30,133 nt of DNA. Origin: Campylobacterales bacterium. GTDB taxonomy: Bacteria; Campylobacterota; Campylobacteria; Campylobacterales; Nitratiruptoraceae. Both the position numbers and the translations under genes were made by a program. Where the stretch lies: positions 1 to 30,133 of the forward strand of contig JAMOUF010000235.1 of NCBI GenBank assembly GCA_027068245.1, in the 5' to 3' direction. This document shows positions 7,721 through 16,756 of this stretch, in pieces. Every line of letters begins with the position of its first letter. The first letter of the stretch is position 1. Below the pieces are notes generated by a model. It was not told where the DNA came from. It saw nothing but the letters and a program-made list of their open reading frames with translations, and made no database searches.

Positions 7721-8889
7721 TGGAAATAGTAAAGTATGAGGGTTACGACCTGGACGAACTTATAAGCCGGGCTAAAAAGGAGTATGGAAAAAACATAAAA
7801 ATAATCAGCTACGAGATAAACAGCAGCGGTATTTTCCCCTTCAAGCGGAAAAAATACTCTCTTTTCATCCAGGTCCAGGCTCCGCAGGAGGGTTTTTTCG
7901 AGCTTTTGGCGAAGGAGGAGAAGAATGAGGAGATAGACAGGTTTTTGGAAAAGATCGAAAACCTGATCGATAAAAAGTTGGCTCCTATAAAAGAGGCCGT
8001 GGCAAAGGGGTGTGAAAACAACACCTTTTTAAACGACGCCCCACCAAGCCATATAAAAATGCCCTTTGAGGAAGAGTTCAAGGAGTTTACAGGTGATGCG
8101 CTGGATCTTATAAAGCTTCTTTTAAAAAAGGATGTGGATCCAAAGATCGCCAAAATGCTTGTTAAAGAGTCCTGTGGGTTCGATATAGACGCCAACAAGT
8201 TCGACCTCAACACCTCCTTTTACAAAGAGGCTTTGATGAACTCTGTTGAGAAAAAGATAAAGTTCAAAGGCCCGTTGAAGATACAAAAGGGAAGTTTCAA
8301 GGTGATCTCTTTCGTTGGTCCTACAGGGGTGGGAAAGACTACGAACCTTTTTAAGATAGCTTCGGAGCTGGTGATAAATCAGAAACTGAAAATCGCCGTA
8401 ATCAGTATAGATACCTTCAAGGTAGGCGCCATACAGCAGGCCAGGTCCTTTTCAAATATCCTGAATATTCCATTTTTCGCTATATCTGATTCCAAAAACC
8501 TTAAAAAGACGCTGCAAAACCTTAACGGATACGACGTGGTGCTTATAGATACGGTTGGAAGAAGCCACTACGACTACTGGCGGCTTGGGGAGATGAAGGA
8601 GATTTTAGGCAGTGGCAGTGATTTTATGGATGTGGTTTTGGTAATAAGCTGCAACTACAAAAACAGCGAGGCGCTGGAGATAGTAAACAGATATAGAACC
8701 TTTTTCCCCATTGACTCCATATTTTTTACCAAAATAGACGAGACATACAAACCGGGAATACTTCTAAACCTTCCCATCAAAAGCGAGCTGCCCCTCTCTT
8801 TTATCTCTGTGGGGCAGAAGGTGCCCGAGGATATACGGGTTATGAACCCGGAGCGGGTGGCAAACTACATTTTAGGTGAGCGGGGATGA
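7720..8889 (+). CDS. flhF: Flagellar placement GTPase FlhF
   Basis: FlhF is an SRP-type GTPase that recruits the first basal-body parts to the pole and is required for flagellar gene expression in polar flagellates. The product is 389 residues: an N-terminal basic/acidic B domain (about 1-110), an N domain, and a G domain with the P-loop GPTGVGKTT at residues 200-208, the SRP-family motif SIDTFKVGAIQQ, the switch motif DTVGRS, and TKIDE for guanine specificity. The start codon overlaps the flhA stop (TAATG), and the stop overlaps the flhG start (ATGA). The flhA-flhF-flhG-fliA order is widely conserved in polar flagellates and predicts polar flagella here. Confidence 0.96.
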   Translation: MEIVKYEGYDLDELISRAKKEYGKNIKIISYEINSSGIFPFKRKKYSLFIQVQAPQEGFFELLAKEEKNEEIDRFLEKIENLIDKKLAPIKEAVAKGCENNTFLNDAPPSHIKMPFEEEFKEFTGDALDLIKLLLKKDVDPKIAKMLVKESCGFDIDANKFDLNTSFYKEALMNSVEKKIKFKGPLKIQKGSFKVISFVGPTGVGKTTNLFKIASELVINQKLKIAVISIDTFKVGAIQQARSFSNILNIPFFAISDSKNLKKTLQNLNGYDVVLIDTVGRSHYDYWRLGEMKEILGSGSDFMDVVLVISCNYKNSEALEIVNRYRTFFPIDSIFFTKIDETYKPGILLNLPIKSELPLSFISVGQKVPEDIRVMNPERVANYILGERG

Positions 8890-9731
8890 ACGAACAGGCG
8901 ACCGGACTAAAAAAACTGATGGCCCAAAACAGGGGGCAAAACAGTAAGTTTATCACGATTGCGAGTGGAAAAGGGGGCGTTGGTAAGACAAATTTTGCGG
9001 TAAATTTCGCATACGTGCTTGCAAACCAGTTCGATAAAAGGGTTCTTTTGATAGACGCGGATATCGGTATGGCAAACGTCCATCTTTTTTTAAACGCAGA
9101 TCCCAAAAAGAATATAAAAAACCTCTTTTTTGGCGAGAGGGTGGAGGATGTGATACAAAAAAGTTATGGATTTGACGTATTGCTGGGTTTTTCGGGCATA
9201 GACGAGCTTGAGGAGCTTGATGAGGTATCGATCCAGTCTATTATCTTTGATCTTGAGAGGATCTCATCCGGATATGACTATGTATTGATAGATACGGGGG
9301 CAGGGGTGGATGAGAAGGTGATAAGTTTTTTAAGGGCCTCTCATAAAGCCTATATCATCACAACCCCCGAACCTACCGCGCTTATGGACGCATATGCCCT
9401 TATTCGCTCCATCTACAACCTTTATGGATATGAGAGTTTCAAAGTGGTTGTGAATATGTGTAAAAACAAAGAGGAGGGGAGTGTTACTTTTAATAAACTA
9501 AAGATGACGGTGAAGAAATTCCTGGGTATCGATATAGAACTTTTAGGTTATTTACCATATACTAATAACTTAAGAGTTTCAGTAAAAAATAAAGAGTTGA
9601 TTACGATGAAATACCCAAGGGATGGTTACAGTCAAAATATCCGCAAAATCGGAAGGGCTGAGACGCAGCAAAGCGCGAAGAGAGATGATAAGTTTTGGCA
9701 CAGACTCTTTGAGTTTATGGGAAAGAGCTGA
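8886..9731 (+). CDS. flhG: Flagellar number regulator FlhG (MinD/ParA-type ATPase)
   Basis: FlhG (also called FleN or YlxH) limits flagellar number by controlling FlhF. The product is 281 residues. The deviant Walker A box SGKGGVGKT is at residues 27-35, with both lysines that mark MinD-like dimerising ATPases, followed by LLIDADIGMANV and the LIDTGAGVD switch. The extreme N terminus, NEQATGLKKL, resembles the DQAxxLR motif with which FlhG stimulates the FlhF GTPase, with conservative changes (E for D, K for R). Adjacent to and translationally coupled with flhF. A plain MinD is ruled out by context and by this N-terminal motif. Confidence 0.93.
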   Translation: MNEQATGLKKLMAQNRGQNSKFITIASGKGGVGKTNFAVNFAYVLANQFDKRVLLIDADIGMANVHLFLNADPKKNIKNLFFGERVEDVIQKSYGFDVLLGFSGIDELEELDEVSIQSIIFDLERISSGYDYVLIDTGAGVDEKVISFLRASHKAYIITTPEPTALMDAYALIRSIYNLYGYESFKVVVNMCKNKEEGSVTFNKLKMTVKKFLGIDIELLGYLPYTNNLRVSVKNKELITMKYPRDGYSQNIRKIGRAETQQSAKRDDKFWHRLFEFMGKS

Positions 9732-9733
9732 TT

Positions 9734-10369
9734 ATGAAAGTTACCGTGGAGCAGAAACAGGAGATCATACTCAACAATACCGCTTTGGTTAAAAAAGTGG
9801 CGAGCAAGATTTTTTTCAAACTGCCAAAGGATTGCGGTATAGAGTTTGACGAACTTGTTAACACGGGAATTATCGGTCTTATAAAGGCCATTGACAAATT
9901 CGATGAGGCTAAAGCTCAGTTTTCCACCTACGCCTATATAAAAATCCGAGGGGAGATTTTGGACTATCTGCGCTCCTTGCACGTGGTTCCAAGAAGTATG
10001 AGGGAGAAGATAAAAAAAGAGAAAGAGGAGGGAAAGGATATACCCCTTTCAAACCTGGCGATTTTGGTGAGTATGGAGAAGGCCCTTGGTGCTGAGGAGG
10101 GTTCGGCAAGGCTTATCGACATAATGGTAAGCGATGAGGCCGGGCCTGAAGAGAGGGCGGTGACGTCGCAGATTCACGAGAAGATTTTTGACGCCCTTGA
10201 GCATCTAAGCGAAAAAGAGAGAAGGACTCTTCAGATGTTTTTCTTTGAGGAGAGGGAGCCAAAAGAGATCGCAAGCGCCCTTAACGTCTCCCAGTCAAGG
10301 GTATCGCAGATAAAGAGCCAGGCGGTTAACAAACTCAAAAAGCTGTTAAAAGATGTGGAGCCGATATGA
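9734..10369 (+). CDS. fliA: Flagellar sigma factor FliA (sigma-28)
   Basis: RNA polymerase sigma factor for late flagellar genes (flagellin, motility and chemotaxis in most species). The product is 211 residues, slightly short for the family. Region 2 is clear (GIIGLIKAIDKFDE, then FSTYAYIKIRGEILDYLRSL), with a short region 3 after RSMREKI. Region 4 is SEKERRTLQMFFFEE followed by the helix-turn-helix PKEIASALNVSQSRVSQIKS. It starts 2 bases after flhG and its stop overlaps the next ATG. The anti-sigma factor FlgM is not encoded in the window. No convincing sigma-28 promoter was found here, which fits late genes being elsewhere. Confidence 0.95.
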   Translation: MKVTVEQKQEIILNNTALVKKVASKIFFKLPKDCGIEFDELVNTGIIGLIKAIDKFDEAKAQFSTYAYIKIRGEILDYLRSLHVVPRSMREKIKKEKEEGKDIPLSNLAILVSMEKALGAEEGSARLIDIMVSDEAGPEERAVTSQIHEKIFDALEHLSEKERRTLQMFFFEEREPKEIASALNVSQSRVSQIKSQAVNKLKKLLKDVEPI

Positions 10370-12165
10370 ACCTCTTTGACGCGATTCTTAAAAACCTTGC
10401 CAAAAATGGGGAAAAAACTCCGTTTCAAACCCTAAAAAGCATACAGAAAGAGGATATTGGATTTGACGATTTTTTGGTAAAGGAGCTGAAAAATGAGCTT
10501 TTTACCCGGCCTGTAAAAAAAGCGGCGGCCTTTGATACTATATACAGGCCCGCTCCATCGGCTCTGGGAGCCCAGAAGATAGATAGAGAAGTCAAAGAAG
10601 ATATTTTGACAAAGCACTCTTATGTGGATACGAGGATTTTTGTAAATAGAACCAAAACCTCTCTCCCATCTTTTTTTCCAAATAAGAGTAATATAGAAAT
10701 CCCAAAAGCTGTGGGGCCAAAAAGAGGTGTAACCCTTTTTCAACAACCTCTCGTTTTTTCAGATCCCAAACCGCAAAAAATGGAGTTTTTGGATAAAGAT
10801 ATTTCCAAAATTCAGCTGCCAAAAGCAGCGGCTGACCCGCAAAGGAAGGCGAATGAAAAGGGTTTTAAAAGGGATGCGTCAAAAAAGGCCAGGGCGCATA
10901 TTGCAAAAATAGCGGGCAAAATAGAAGGAAATATGGAGCCGGCAAAGGGTGCGGTAAAGAAAAAGAACCGAGGTTTTGTAAAAGAGATCGCACCAACATT
11001 ATTGGCAGCAAAAAAAGATATTTTACACCCAGCTGTTTATAAAAAGATAGAAAAGAGGCATAAATTATTAATTAAAAAGATTATATTGAATCCGGATAAG
11101 AAAAGTATCAAAACCGAAAAAATATATCCTGAAAAGATCTATCCCCATCAGGGCCTGGCTCAGCCAAAGAGAGATTTTTTTGCTCCTTATGATAAAAATA
11201 TGAGTCAAAGGTTTGAGATGGATAAACAGAAGAAGAGATATAAAACCGCCTCTTTTGATATATCCAACCACCCCTTTCCCAACAGGCAACATATTTTTGA
11301 ATATATTGACAAACCGGTTTTAAAAACCAATAACATCTCCTACCGGATAGATAGTTATAAAAAAGAGGGCTATACTGAAGGAGCCAATCCAGGTCAAAGA
11401 TCATACAGACAAGCAGATATATATAAAAAGATCGTCTCAAAAAAGAGTCAAAACGTAAAACTTCCCAGCCAGTCAGGACTCTCTTTTGATACGGAAAATA
11501 AAGATATTCTCCAGCCCGCTTTTTCGTTGTATGACAACAAGCCTGCAACAGATATATACAAAACCCCACCAGCCTATGCATACCCGCCTGTGACCAACAG
11601 TTCAAAAACCCCTGCAAATAGAGGCAAAATAAGGCCAGTGGGCAGGGATGGGATTTTAAAATCCAAAGAGAAAGCTATAGATTGGGAGATTAAAAAGAGC
11701 GATAAAGTAAAAAAAGATCTTTTTGAGCCAAAAAGTGATACCAAAGAGCCCCGTTATCCGGATCTTTTGGCTCAAAAGAGCGATGGCGGTGGTGGGTTTG
11801 GCGAAGAGTTTTATACCCACACCCAAAGTGAGGGCCAAACTTCCAAAGAGGCGGGTTATTATACAGATGAGCGTGAAGAGAGGTTTTTTGAAAAGGAGCT
11901 CGTCAAAGAGCACAGGTTCGTAACCATCGATATGGATAAAGCTAAGATAAGGCTAAGCGTAATCGATAAAAAGATCCATTTGACATTTACTTTCGTCGAC
12001 TCTTTTGTAAAAGAGAGTGTAAAAGGTGTGGATGAGATAATGTATCAACATGGTTTCGAGGAGTTTGAGATAGATTTCAAAGATCGGGATAAAAAAGTAA
12101 CCGTTTCATCAAAGATGAAGAGGAACAGGACTCAAAAGAGCGGCATGATAGATGTCAAAGTTTAA
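10366..12165 (+). CDS. Divergent FliK-like hook-length control protein
   Basis: The product has 599 residues, is very rich in Lys, Pro, Ser and Tyr, and has no signal peptide or membrane segment. Residues 1-500 are low in predicted structure and look like a disordered tether. The C-terminal ~90 residues look folded: TIDMDKAKIRLSVIDKKIHL, then alternating hydrophobic strands and a helix ending in YQHGFEEFEIDF. This pattern resembles the hook-length control (Flg_hook) domain of FliK, though its usual LxPxxLG motif is absent. Context supports FliK: it lies within the operon, no other FliK candidate is present, and FlgD, FlgE and FlhB (its partners) are all encoded. The assignment rests mainly on architecture and neighbourhood; direct homology is not evident by eye. 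Confidence 0.6.
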   Translation: MNLFDAILKNLAKNGEKTPFQTLKSIQKEDIGFDDFLVKELKNELFTRPVKKAAAFDTIYRPAPSALGAQKIDREVKEDILTKHSYVDTRIFVNRTKTSLPSFFPNKSNIEIPKAVGPKRGVTLFQQPLVFSDPKPQKMEFLDKDISKIQLPKAAADPQRKANEKGFKRDASKKARAHIAKIAGKIEGNMEPAKGAVKKKNRGFVKEIAPTLLAAKKDILHPAVYKKIEKRHKLLIKKIILNPDKKSIKTEKIYPEKIYPHQGLAQPKRDFFAPYDKNMSQRFEMDKQKKRYKTASFDISNHPFPNRQHIFEYIDKPVLKTNNISYRIDSYKKEGYTEGANPGQRSYRQADIYKKIVSKKSQNVKLPSQSGLSFDTENKDILQPAFSLYDNKPATDIYKTPPAYAYPPVTNSSKTPANRGKIRPVGRDGILKSKEKAIDWEIKKSDKVKKDLFEPKSDTKEPRYPDLLAQKSDGGGGFGEEFYTHTQSEGQTSKEAGYYTDEREERFFEKELVKEHRFVTIDMDKAKIRLSVIDKKIHLTFTFVDSFVKESVKGVDEIMYQHGFEEFEIDFKDRDKKVTVSSKMKRNRTQKSGMIDVKV

Positions 12166-14080
12166 GTTTTTACTGATACTGCTGACCTCGCTTTGGGCCG
12201 ATACCAACTCCACTCTCGATTTTTCCAATCTGGAATATCTTTACAAAAGCGGGCTTCGAGATTACAAAATCGGCTCATACTACAACGCTTTGGATGAGTT
12301 CAGCCATATCGTGAAGTTTCCCCAAAGCCCCTACTATCTGGACTCTTTGAAAATGCTCGCCAAAACCTATCTAAACATCGGTAAAAGGACCGGCGAAAAA
12401 AGATATCTTTGGAGCGCCCAGAACTTTTTGAACCTCTATTTGGCAAAGGGGGGTAAAAAGGACAGCGACTACTACTATGTAAAAGGGAAGATCTTCGAGA
12501 TACTGGGATTTTACGAACGGGCACTCTCAAATTATAAACTGGCTTTGGAGTTTGCAAAAAGCAAGAGGGAGAAACTCGATATCATTATAGGGATACTGCG
12601 CTCCAGCGTTTGGCTCAAACGGCTTGATATCGCCACGAAATATATAGTTATTTTAAATATAGAGATGCTCTCCAAAGAGCAGAGGCGGGAGTTCGAGTTT
12701 TTAAAGGGGATGTTTTACTTTGTAAAGGGGGAGTATTCAAAAGCCATCAGTTTTTTTCAAAAAAGTTACCGCCATTATGAGAGTTTTTTGATAGACAATC
12801 CGGAGTATTACTACATAGTGGCCGAAACCGCATACCGCATAGGCGATATCGATTTTGCCAGAAAGCTTTTTAGAAGGATCATCAACTATGTCAAACATAA
12901 AGAGGTGATGCAAAAAGCCCTGCTAAGGCTGGGGGATATAAAATTTTTGGAGGGTGATTACAAAGGGAGCGCAAGCTACTATTACAGGCTTATAAGAAGC
13001 TTTCCCAAAAGCCGGTATGCCGATATAGCCAAACTAAAGCTCCTTTTTTTGATAAAAAAAGATAAAGAGATAGCCCACTACATAAAAAAATATCTGCCAA
13101 AGGCCGATTTTTTGAATGAGCCGGAGAAATTTGTGCTGCAGACGCTTGTAAAAAACAGGAACAGTTATGTAGGGTATTTCGCTTTGGCGAATTTTGGAAT
13201 GACCGTTTTCGAGCTTGAGAGCGACAAACTTTTTAAAAGGCTTGGGTGGGAACTCTCGTTAGTCTCCCCAAACCGGCTCAAATACGAACATATAGAGTAT
13301 TTCAAAAGGCTTTGGTCCGACTATATCTTAAATGAGAAAGATCCCGAACATATCTGTAACCTCTACTTTTCAAACAGAGAGTTTTTTTTGAAGGTCTTTG
13401 GCAAAGAGGTTTTAAAAAAGGTGGCCCGGGATATAAAAAGATGCAAAGGAGAAAAAGAGTATATCCGGTTTTTGGATACACTTGCCAAAAAGTTCCATGA
13501 GGAGAGTTTATACTACGACCTTTTTGAGGAGCTTATAAAAGTGGGGGATTACAAAACCGCTTTTGAAAAACTGGAGAAAATTGGAAAACGGGACTGCCGC
13601 TATCTAAAATACAGGCTAAGGCTTTGTTACCTTATGGACAAAGAGTGCAAAGAGGATCTTGAGCGTTTTTTAAAAAGATGCAAGGAGGAGGGATTTTACA
13701 AAGATATGTTTCTATCCATCAAGGAACGAAAAAGCCGAATCTCTTTTTTGTTGCGTTACAAGGATGAGTTCGAGAGGCTATACTCCAAAGATCCGGCTGT
13801 AAGGAAGTTTGTAAAACAGAGCGTTGACGAGCTGCTGCAAAAGGAGCGTTACGAAGATATTATAAAAATGCTGCGCTCTTTGAGAGAGCTGATAGACAAA
13901 GATTGCTATTTGAGTTCCATATTAGCTCTATCTTATATTAGGAGTGGTAAAATAGAATATGGTGAAAAGATTCTAAACGAGATAAAAAATTGTGATAATA
14001 TATGGTATAAGATTGCCAAAAGCGCGGCCGAATCGGAAAGGCTGAAAGAAGAGGTGGAAAATGTGGGAAAAGATCGATGA
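12152..14080 (+). CDS. Exported TPR-repeat protein in flagellar cluster (PflA-like candidate)
   Basis: A 642-residue protein with an N-terminal signal (KFKFLLILLTSLWA, cleavage expected near residue 16) and then an almost entirely helical TPR/solenoid body. TPR-like pairs are visible as YKIGSYYNALDEF, LGFYERALSNYKLALEFAK, VKGEYSKAISFFQKSY, RIGDIDFARKLFRRI and EGDYKGSASYYYRLI. Repeats become degenerate towards the C-terminal half. Eight cysteines, all in the C-terminal half, would allow disulfides in the periplasm. It overlaps the fliK-like gene by 14 bases and flgB by 20, so it is co-expressed with motor genes. In Campylobacter and Helicobacter, the periplasmic TPR protein PflA builds part of the motor disk complex; this protein is shorter but has the same general make-up. 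That link is inference. A generic outer-membrane assembly TPR protein is the alternative. Confidence 0.6.
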   Translation: MSKFKFLLILLTSLWADTNSTLDFSNLEYLYKSGLRDYKIGSYYNALDEFSHIVKFPQSPYYLDSLKMLAKTYLNIGKRTGEKRYLWSAQNFLNLYLAKGGKKDSDYYYVKGKIFEILGFYERALSNYKLALEFAKSKREKLDIIIGILRSSVWLKRLDIATKYIVILNIEMLSKEQRREFEFLKGMFYFVKGEYSKAISFFQKSYRHYESFLIDNPEYYYIVAETAYRIGDIDFARKLFRRIINYVKHKEVMQKALLRLGDIKFLEGDYKGSASYYYRLIRSFPKSRYADIAKLKLLFLIKKDKEIAHYIKKYLPKADFLNEPEKFVLQTLVKNRNSYVGYFALANFGMTVFELESDKLFKRLGWELSLVSPNRLKYEHIEYFKRLWSDYILNEKDPEHICNLYFSNREFFLKVFGKEVLKKVARDIKRCKGEKEYIRFLDTLAKKFHEESLYYDLFEELIKVGDYKTAFEKLEKIGKRDCRYLKYRLRLCYLMDKECKEDLERFLKRCKEEGFYKDMFLSIKERKSRISFLLRYKDEFERLYSKDPAVRKFVKQSVDELLQKERYEDIIKMLRSLRELIDKDCYLSSILALSYIRSGKIEYGEKILNEIKNCDNIWYKIAKSAAESERLKEEVENVGKDR

Positions 14081-14426
14081 TTTAAGTTTTGCTGCCTCAT
14101 ACCATCTAAAAAGATCTGAGGTTATACAAAGCAATATCGCAAATGCCGATACCCCCGGATACAGAGCGAAAGAACTGCTGTTTGAAAAAGAGCTGCAAAA
14201 GGGGCTCGAGCTAAAAAAGAGCGATCCGAGGCATATGGATCCGGATAGGAAAAAGAGCGGTTTTAAAGAGATCGAACTTAAAAACATACGCGGATATGAC
14301 GACAACAGGGTGGATATTCAAGAAGAGCTTGCAAAGCTTGCGGAAAGCTCCGTTATGTATAAAGCTTTGGGAGAGAATCTAAAAAAAGAGTTCGCCAAAC
14401 TTAAACTGGTAATAAGCGGGAGGTAG
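14061..14426 (+). CDS. flgB: Flagellar proximal rod protein FlgB
   Basis: A 121-residue rod protein with the axial-family signature SNIANADTPGYRAKELLFE near the N terminus and a C-terminal helix (DIQEELAKLAESSVMYKALG) characteristic of FlgB. It joins FlgC and FliE at the base of the rod. The start has a strong GAGGTGG ribosome binding site that lies inside the end of the TPR gene, and the two reading frames overlap by 20 bases. flgB-flgC-fliE-fliF is a conserved order. Length is normal for the family (120-140). Confidence 0.95.
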   Translation: MWEKIDDLSFAASYHLKRSEVIQSNIANADTPGYRAKELLFEKELQKGLELKKSDPRHMDPDRKKSGFKEIELKNIRGYDDNRVDIQEELAKLAESSVMYKALGENLKKEFAKLKLVISGR

Positions 14427-14428
14427 AG

Positions 14429-14839
14429 ATGATTTTCAAAGGGCTTGAGGTATCACAAACCGGGCTTAGCGTCCAAAAATACAGAATGGATATAATTTCG
14501 AGCAACCTGGCAAACGCCTCCAGCGTAAATGACATAAACGGGGAGCCTTATAGAAGAAAGATCCCGGTTTTTGAGGAGGTTCTGGATAAGGAACAGGGTA
14601 TAACCCTCTCAAAAGTGGTTATAAAAGAGGTTATAGAAGATAAAACGCCTTACAAGCTGAAATTTGATCCATCCAATCCGTTGGCGGATGAGAAAGGCTA
14701 TGTCAAAATGCCCAATGTGGATCCGATGAGGGAGATGGTGGATATGATTTCTGCTATGAGAACCTATGAGGCCAATTTGACCGCTTTTAATACACATAAA
14801 GATATGCTTTTAAAAAGCATCGACATTATAAAAGTTTAA
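14429..14839 (+). CDS. flgC: Flagellar proximal rod protein FlgC
   Basis: A 136-residue rod protein. FlgC marks are ISSNLANASSVNDINGEPYR near the N terminus (the family's extended version of the axial motif, lacking TTGF), YVKMPNVDPMREMVDMI, and the closing AMRTYEANLTAFNTHKDM helix. It partners FlgB in the proximal rod. It starts 2 bases after flgB, with GGGAGG overlapping the flgB stop. Normal length. Confidence 0.96.
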   Translation: MIFKGLEVSQTGLSVQKYRMDIISSNLANASSVNDINGEPYRRKIPVFEEVLDKEQGITLSKVVIKEVIEDKTPYKLKFDPSNPLADEKGYVKMPNVDPMREMVDMISAMRTYEANLTAFNTHKDMLLKSIDIIKV

Positions 14840-14848
14840 GGAACCGTT

Positions 14849-15136
14849 ATGAAAATAGAAAATTTGGCGACAAACCTGCCTGCTTTGGAATCCATATCGA
14901 AGGCCGGCGATAAGAGCGGCAGGTTCGGCGAGCTTTTGACAGAGTTTATAGCCGGAGTAAACCAGGATCTATCAAAGGCCAAAGAGGCTCAAATGTCCCT
15001 TGTGGATGCGAAACCAGCAGATTTTGTCCAGCTTATGGCTACCATAGAAAAGGCCGACATATCGCTGCGTTTTGCAACCGAGATCAGAAACAAAGCCCTT
15101 GAGGCCTATCAAGAGGTTATGAGAATGCAGGTTTGA
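14849..15136 (+). CDS. fliE: Flagellar hook-basal body protein FliE
   Basis: A 95-residue adapter between the FliF MS ring and the rod, and one of the first export substrates. The C-terminal helix SLVDAKPADFVQLMATIEKA, followed by the FATEIRNKALEAYQEVMRMQ end, is diagnostic. The first 25 residues are less conserved. AAGGA precedes the ATG. It lies 9 bases after flgC and 9 before fliF, the standard arrangement. Confidence 0.94.
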   Translation: MKIENLATNLPALESISKAGDKSGRFGELLTEFIAGVNQDLSKAKEAQMSLVDAKPADFVQLMATIEKADISLRFATEIRNKALEAYQEVMRMQV

Positions 15137-15145
15137 GGATAGCCG

Positions 15146-16756
15146 GTGGCCTTTGATTTAAACGCTCTTTTGGAGGGCATAAAGGGAAAGCTGACTGACA
15201 AAAACAGCGTTAGAAATATTTTTTTGGCCCTGGCCCTGTTCGCTATTATCCTTCTGCTGGGAGCAATATTTTTTAAAGATATTTCCTCACAAAGATACGG
15301 CGTTTTATATACCAATCTGAGTCCAGATGACGCTGGAAAGATACTTGGCGTTTTGCAGCAGGAGAAGATTCCTTATAAAATTGAAGGAGACGGGACTATC
15401 ATACTGGTCCCAAAGGACAAAATCTACGATATCAGGCTCAAGCTTGCCGCAAAGGGCCTTCCCTCTTCCCAAAACGTGGGCTTCGAGATCTTTAACGAAC
15501 CCAAAATGGGAGCCACCCATTTTCAGGAAAACATCAACTATATAAGAGCTATTGAGGGCGAGCTGGCAAGAACCATAAAAAAAATTGATGCCATTAAAGA
15601 TGCCAAAGTAAACATCGCCCTGCCCCAGGACTCCATTTTCGCAAGGGAAGAGGAGGAGGCAAAAGCATCCGTAATAGTCTCTTTGTGGCCTGGAAAGGAT
15701 CTGACAAAAGAGCAGGTCAAAGCTATCGTATTTTTAGTCTCCCACGCCGTTCCCAAGCTTAAGCCCCAAAATGTCACCGTGGTTGACAACAGGGGCAGGG
15801 TTTTATCAGATATGCTCCAAGAGGATGAGGAGGATGTAAAAGATATAGTAGATATAAAAAGAAAACTCAAAAAAGAGATAGAAAAGAGCATCGAATCGAT
15901 GCTTGCCCGCGCACTTGGGCCCCAAAGCGTAGTGGTTAGGGCGAGCGTGGATGTGGAGAGCGCAAATATCAACAAAAAAGACGAGCTTGTTAATCCGGAT
16001 ATGGTGGCTGTGGTTAGCGAGCGTAAAATCCAGGACAAAGAGCGGGGGTTTCTCAAAAAACCGCTCGGTGCGCCCGGCACCCCCACAAACGTGCCTGCCA
16101 CCATCAATACGCAAAACGACAACCTTTTAAAAGAAAAAAGCAAAAAAGACGTTACCACCAATTACGATGTGTCAAAATCCTATATAGTAACCAAACAGAA
16201 CGTTTTCAAGGTAAAAAGACTAAGTGTGGGGGTATTGATCGACGGCAAATATGTCAAGGTTAAAGAGAACAATCAGACCAAAGTAAAATTCGTGCCAAGA
16301 AGCGAGGCTGAGTTGAGAGCTTACGAACAGCTCATAAAAAGCGCCGTGGGGTTTGACGAGAAGAGAGGAGACAAAGTAACTGTCATAAGCGTTCCTTTCG
16401 AAAATCAGTCATCTATGGATGCGGGCCAAAGCGGGGCTGGGGAAGTGGTGCCAAACAGATATATGCTGTATGCGGCTATCGCCTTTTTCGCCCTTTTGTT
16501 GATCTTTTTACTACTTTTTATCTATTTTAGATCCAGAAAAATTAAACAAGAGGAGTTAAAGAGGCTGCAGGAGCTTGAACTTAGCCAGAACCTGGAGCAG
16601 ATACAGGAGGCTGCGAAGGGTTTGCATGCCAAAGAAGCGGAGGAGTTCTCCATAGAAAAAGAGCCCGCATATCAAAAGATTATCGAGATGGTGGATGAAA
16701 ATCCGGATATTGTTGCTCAGATGATTAGCAAATGGATAAAAGAAGAGGGCAAATGA
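15146..16756 (+). CDS. fliF: Flagellar MS-ring protein FliF
   Basis: FliF builds the MS ring in the inner membrane, the platform for the export gate, rod and C-ring. The product is 536 residues from a GTG start at 15146 with GAGGAT just upstream. The first membrane helix is at about residues 25-43 (FLALALFAIILLLGAIFF). It is followed by the YscJ-type ring-building domain (GVLYTNLSPDDAGKIL, then FNEPKMGATHFQENINY) and the second domain (VVVRASVDVES). The second membrane helix is near residue 440, and a cytoplasmic tail ends in NPDIVAQMISKWIKEE. That tail is the part that binds FliG and it is well preserved here, although no fliG follows. The stop codon overlaps the fliH start. Confidence 0.97.
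   Translation: MAFDLNALLEGIKGKLTDKNSVRNIFLALALFAIILLLGAIFFKDISSQRYGVLYTNLSPDDAGKILGVLQQEKIPYKIEGDGTIILVPKDKIYDIRLKLAAKGLPSSQNVGFEIFNEPKMGATHFQENINYIRAIEGELARTIKKIDAIKDAKVNIALPQDSIFAREEEEAKASVIVSLWPGKDLTKEQVKAIVFLVSHAVPKLKPQNVTVVDNRGRVLSDMLQEDEEDVKDIVDIKRKLKKEIEKSIESMLARALGPQSVVVRASVDVESANINKKDELVNPDMVAVVSERKIQDKERGFLKKPLGAPGTPTNVPATINTQNDNLLKEKSKKDVTTNYDVSKSYIVTKQNVFKVKRLSVGVLIDGKYVKVKENNQTKVKFVPRSEAELRAYEQLIKSAVGFDEKRGDKVTVISVPFENQSSMDAGQSGAGEVVPNRYMLYAAIAFFALLLIFLLLFIYFRSRKIKQEELKRLQELELSQNLEQIQEAAKGLHAKEAEEFSIEKEPAYQKIIEMVDENPDIVAQMISKWIKEEGK

Noticed and set aside
12197..12203. GCCGATA inside the TPR gene, resembling a sigma-28 -10
   Set aside because: No TAAA-type -35 at the correct 15-base distance, and it lies in the signal-peptide coding region. 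A chance match.
13910..13939. TTGAGT and TATATT, 18 bases apart, near the end of the TPR gene as an internal promoter for flgB
   Set aside because: Spacing is acceptable, but the region is coding and AT-rich, and flgB already overlaps the upstream gene; not distinguishable from chance.
15538..16161. 207-codon open frame on the minus strand opposite fliF
   Set aside because: Ser/Leu/Phe-rich product typical of reading a Lys/Glu/Asp-rich gene backwards; no independent support.
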